From NCBI GenBank assembly GCA_035048495.1, contig CM068548.1, positions 11,769,464-11,833,463 of the forward strand: DNA of 64,000 nucleotides, written 5' to 3'. Within the stretch, counting starts at the first letter, position 1; each line of letters starts with the position of its first letter. This document shows, piece by piece, positions 47,924 through 64,000 of the stretch. The DNA is from Euptelea pleiosperma. Its lineage: Eukaryota; Streptophyta; Magnoliopsida; Ranunculales; Eupteleaceae. A program made the translations under genes and the position numbers. Below the pieces are notes generated by a model. That model searched no databases. It had not been told where the DNA came from and was given only the letters and a program-made list of their open reading frames with translations.

Positions 47924-48792
47924 CCCGCCCCTAATAAATTCTCAGATTCTTTGAAACAGACTTCTTACAAAAAAAAAAACTTCATAAAGAAGCCCCTCAA
48001 AACCATGTGTCACTTTTTCAAGCCTAAATGTTTTGAGCCATATCTTGGTGGACCCATACACCCAAAATCAGCCTAATTGGTGATTTCTAGCCATTGGATT
48101 TGAGTACCTTTTGACTTCATGAACGGTCATATGGGTAGGCTAATATTTGGTGTGTCATCCCGCTGAGGGACAAACCTAGTGTGCATACCTTTGCAGACTT
48201 AAAAGTAGGCAAACATTGTCAGCATGGTTGGATGTCCACTGAAAAACGTGTTATTTTAATGTTTTCAAAACAAAATATTTTAAAAATTAAATCACTTTTT
48301 CAAAGAGCATTCAACGGTGGATGCAATGCGGATGCAATGCGTTTGCATACTTTTGTGTTTACAAATATGCACACGGAGGGATGGACCAAACATTCATGGC
48401 ACTTGAGTCTTAAGGTGAGGGCCTTCTGTATCAAATAAATGATATAGATACGTAGGAAAATATTTTGATGGGACTAAATTACGGACCACATTATGAGCCA
48501 CTTCACTTTTGGCCCAACTTTAAGTGGACCTACAGACCAAAAATTAACTAGATCAGTGATTTCTAAGCGTTGGATTGGAGTCACTTTGATGGGTTAATTT
48601 TTAACTGTGGTATTCGAGAATTATTTGGGGTACAAAGATCCAAAGGTTTGAAATCACTTATCATGCTGATTTTTGGTATATAGGTCTACGAGGTCAATGG
48701 TCTCCAAAAGTCTGCCACGTTGCTCGGACCATACTCTGATCCGTTGTAAATGATGATGAGGGACATGGTCGGCAAAGTCCTGTTCCTGCTAT
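47924..48792. mobile_element. Second-family fragment and a G-box-family unit
   Basis: About 48000-48160 is one arm of the second TIR family (TTGGTGGACCCATACACC). About 48490-48740 is a degraded unit of the main family (ACATTATGAGCCACTTC at left, GTCTGCCACGTTGCTCGG at right). The DNA between (48160-48490) shows nothing. Confidence 0.6.
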
Positions 48793-48985
48793 TGGAGAAA
48801 AAATTTGTTGGTCCGGAGGACTTCAAATTTTCAAGTCTCCCCACCCATAATGTTTGACATTCGTACCCTAGTCGCTTAATTGAACCCGCGTTAAGCCCTT
48901 GGTTAGTGGTTTACAAGGGGCACTTGTCAAACATTTTGGGAGGGGGACTTCAAAGTTTGAATCGCCTGGGCAAGCAAATTTGGGA
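48793..48985. mobile_element. Second copy of the 194-bp MITE
   Basis: Matches 32352-32545 through AGTCTCCCCACCCA, CCCTTGGTTAGT and CAAACATTTTGGGAGGGGGA. The right end is duplicated (TTTGGGAGGGGGACTTCAAA occurs twice), and a further piece lies at about 49170-49210. Confidence 0.75.
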
Positions 48986-49374
48986 GGGGGACTTCAAAGT
49001 TTGAACCCTCCCTATTTTTGGCCCGTTGGATATGAGCATTGTTTTTTAGAGGCTGATAGATAACTGTTTAAAATCAAAATCAAGTTGATATTTGATATGT
49101 AGGTCTGTCAAGGGGTAGACCAAACATCCATAATGTTATTCGGGCCCTAGAATGCGCTCTATATGGCATTTTTGGGAGGGGAGACTTCAAATTTTGATGC
49201 TCCCAAGGGACAACAAATATTTTCTCCTTTTAGAAATGAATAAGCCTACATAAATTTGAAAAGTGAATATTCTTAAAAGATCCATTACTAATATCATATT
49301 TAGTCCCAGCAAATTTTTTCCATAAATATGTATAATTTCTTTTTCTAGAGGCTCAGGTGTTTGTCCACCTCGAG

Positions 49375-49509
49375 GATTTTTTAAGCAGCGATCATGTGCC
49401 CAATGACTGCGCTCCACATATGCCCATGGTTTAGACTCTGGTTTTAGAAAGTAAACATAAGTATATGTGGCGCGCGATTATTGGCGCATGATCGATGCTT
49501 CAAAAATCT
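49375..49509. mobile_element. GCGATCATG hairpin MITE, copy 3
   Basis: CAGCGATCATGTGCCCAATG at left pairs with TTGGCGCATGATCGATGCTT at right; centre TTTAGACTCTGGTTTTAGAA. Confidence 0.75.
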
Positions 49510-49605
49510 CACCACTTCAATTATTTTCCCTTTCAAGTGGCAAGTGTGAGCTTATTAGCACTCCCCACATGCCAAAACTAGCATTTTCATCTTTTCCTAG
49601 AGGAG

Positions 49606-49745
49606 AAAATTCTCGAAGCAGCGATCATGCGCCAATGATCGAACGCCACATATACCCATGGTTACTTTTTAAAAACAAAGTCTAAACCATGGCTATATGT
49701 GGCGCGAGATCATTGGACGCATGATGGCTGCTTCAAAAAATTTCC
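49606..49745. mobile_element. GCGATCATG hairpin MITE, copy 4
   Basis: CAGCGATCATGCGCCAATGA at left, GCATGATGGCTGCTTC at right, with the middle CCATGGTTAC...GTCTAAACCATGG also paired. About 675 bp upstream of the kinase start codon. Confidence 0.78.
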
Positions 49746-50419
49746 CTTACTATAGGGGTTGTTTGTGAGAATTTTTTTGCTGTTGCAATGCAAGACTAAA
49801 CAGTAAATCTTGCAACATTCAAAGCTGTCCATAATTACATGGAATGTAAGGATGGCATGGACGGTCAGGATTAACGACATCATGTCTTCACATGGCAAGA
49901 AAACTCTGCCAGTCCATTGAAAAGAACTGGAGTGTCACTCCAGAAAACTTTTTTTCCAAGAAAAAAAAACAAAGAAAAAAGGAAAAGGAAAAAAGAAAAA
50001 GGAGAAATATATGTTGTCCGTTCGCGGAAGTCCGCTTCGAATGGATCAAAGCGTGATGAGAGGTGATATCATGACGTGTCCCTCTCTCTCTTCTTTTCTT
50101 CCTTTCTTCGCCTCTTTACCCCCTCCTGCAATCACAACCTCCATTAAAATAACCCTAGAAGAGAAACCCTAGATCTCCATCGATCGCGCTTCGTTTGCGC
50201 GTTACTCTCAATCGAGCCCTCTATTTTTCTATGTTCATGCTCGGATCAATTGATCATTCGTTGAGGCGATGGGCGTCGATCGGACTAGGTTGCGGAATTC
50301 CTTAATCTACGAGGGTGAATCGGTGGAGGGTTTGATGCTGCTTTTGATTTTTGTTATGAATTAGGTTTTGAATTCGGAGTTGGGCTTTCTGTTCTGATTG
50401 TGTTTTTGAGTTTCGTTTG
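49746..50419 (+). promoter_or_regulatory. Presumed promoter and 5' UTR of the kinase gene
   Basis: AACCCTAG at about 50150 and a telo-box AAACCCTAG at 50164-50172 sit in a CT-rich leader, as in many plant housekeeping genes. An upstream ATG at 50268 opens a short frame, so either it is a uORF or it lies in a 5' UTR intron. Confidence 0.4.
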
Positions 50420-63965
<13,546 letters not shown>

Positions 63966-64000
63966 TAAGCTTCACTGCTGCTTTATCATTTGTTTAGTTT

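Overview
This is plant nuclear DNA, from an angiosperm. The protein-coding genes are split by GT-AG introns, the intergenic DNA is AT-rich and full of short terminal-inverted-repeat (TIR) elements, and there is a rearranged endogenous pararetrovirus (Caulimoviridae). The species cannot be fixed from the sequence. The repeat load and long introns suggest a woody, non-grass angiosperm, which is inference only.

Four host genes can be reconstructed exon by exon. (1) A mitochondrial carrier of the coenzyme A transporter type, minus strand, 433-5519, seven coding exons, 345 aa. (2) Coatomer subunit zeta, plus strand, 17801-23173, six exons, 184 aa. (3) A P4-ATPase lipid flippase of the ALA4-ALA7 type, plus strand, 35738-41562, ten exons, 1233 aa. 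(4) A casein kinase 1-like protein kinase, plus strand, from 50420 and running off the right edge, with eight exons visible. They are ordinary housekeeping or membrane-traffic genes and show no sign of acting as a cluster.

Layout: 1-6.1 kb carrier gene with flanks; 6.1-17.7 kb repeat-dense intergenic DNA; 17.7-23.2 kb coatomer zeta; 23.2-34.8 kb intergenic DNA with a broken gene fragment, a 1.53-kb Mutator-like element and many short TIR elements; 34.8-41.6 kb flippase; 41.6-50.0 kb intergenic DNA with short elements, a SINE and a CT-microsatellite/tandem-repeat block; 50.0-64.0 kb kinase gene. Intron 2 of the kinase (10.8 kb) has taken up hAT-like elements, a Helitron carrying a PPR-gene fragment, and the pararetroviral block.

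Two things stand out. First, several unrelated-looking TIR families keep showing 9-bp target-site duplications, many of them perfect, which points to mobilisation by Mutator-type transposase. Second, the pararetroviral block is rearranged so that two copies of the viral intergenic/promoter region face each other as inverted arms of about 0.87-0.88 kb, around a 3.3-kb loop that carries protease, reverse transcriptase and RNase H. All of this lies in a transcribed host intron, so the kinase pre-mRNA would contain a long fold-back RNA matching a virus. Whether it is processed to small RNAs is a hypothesis.
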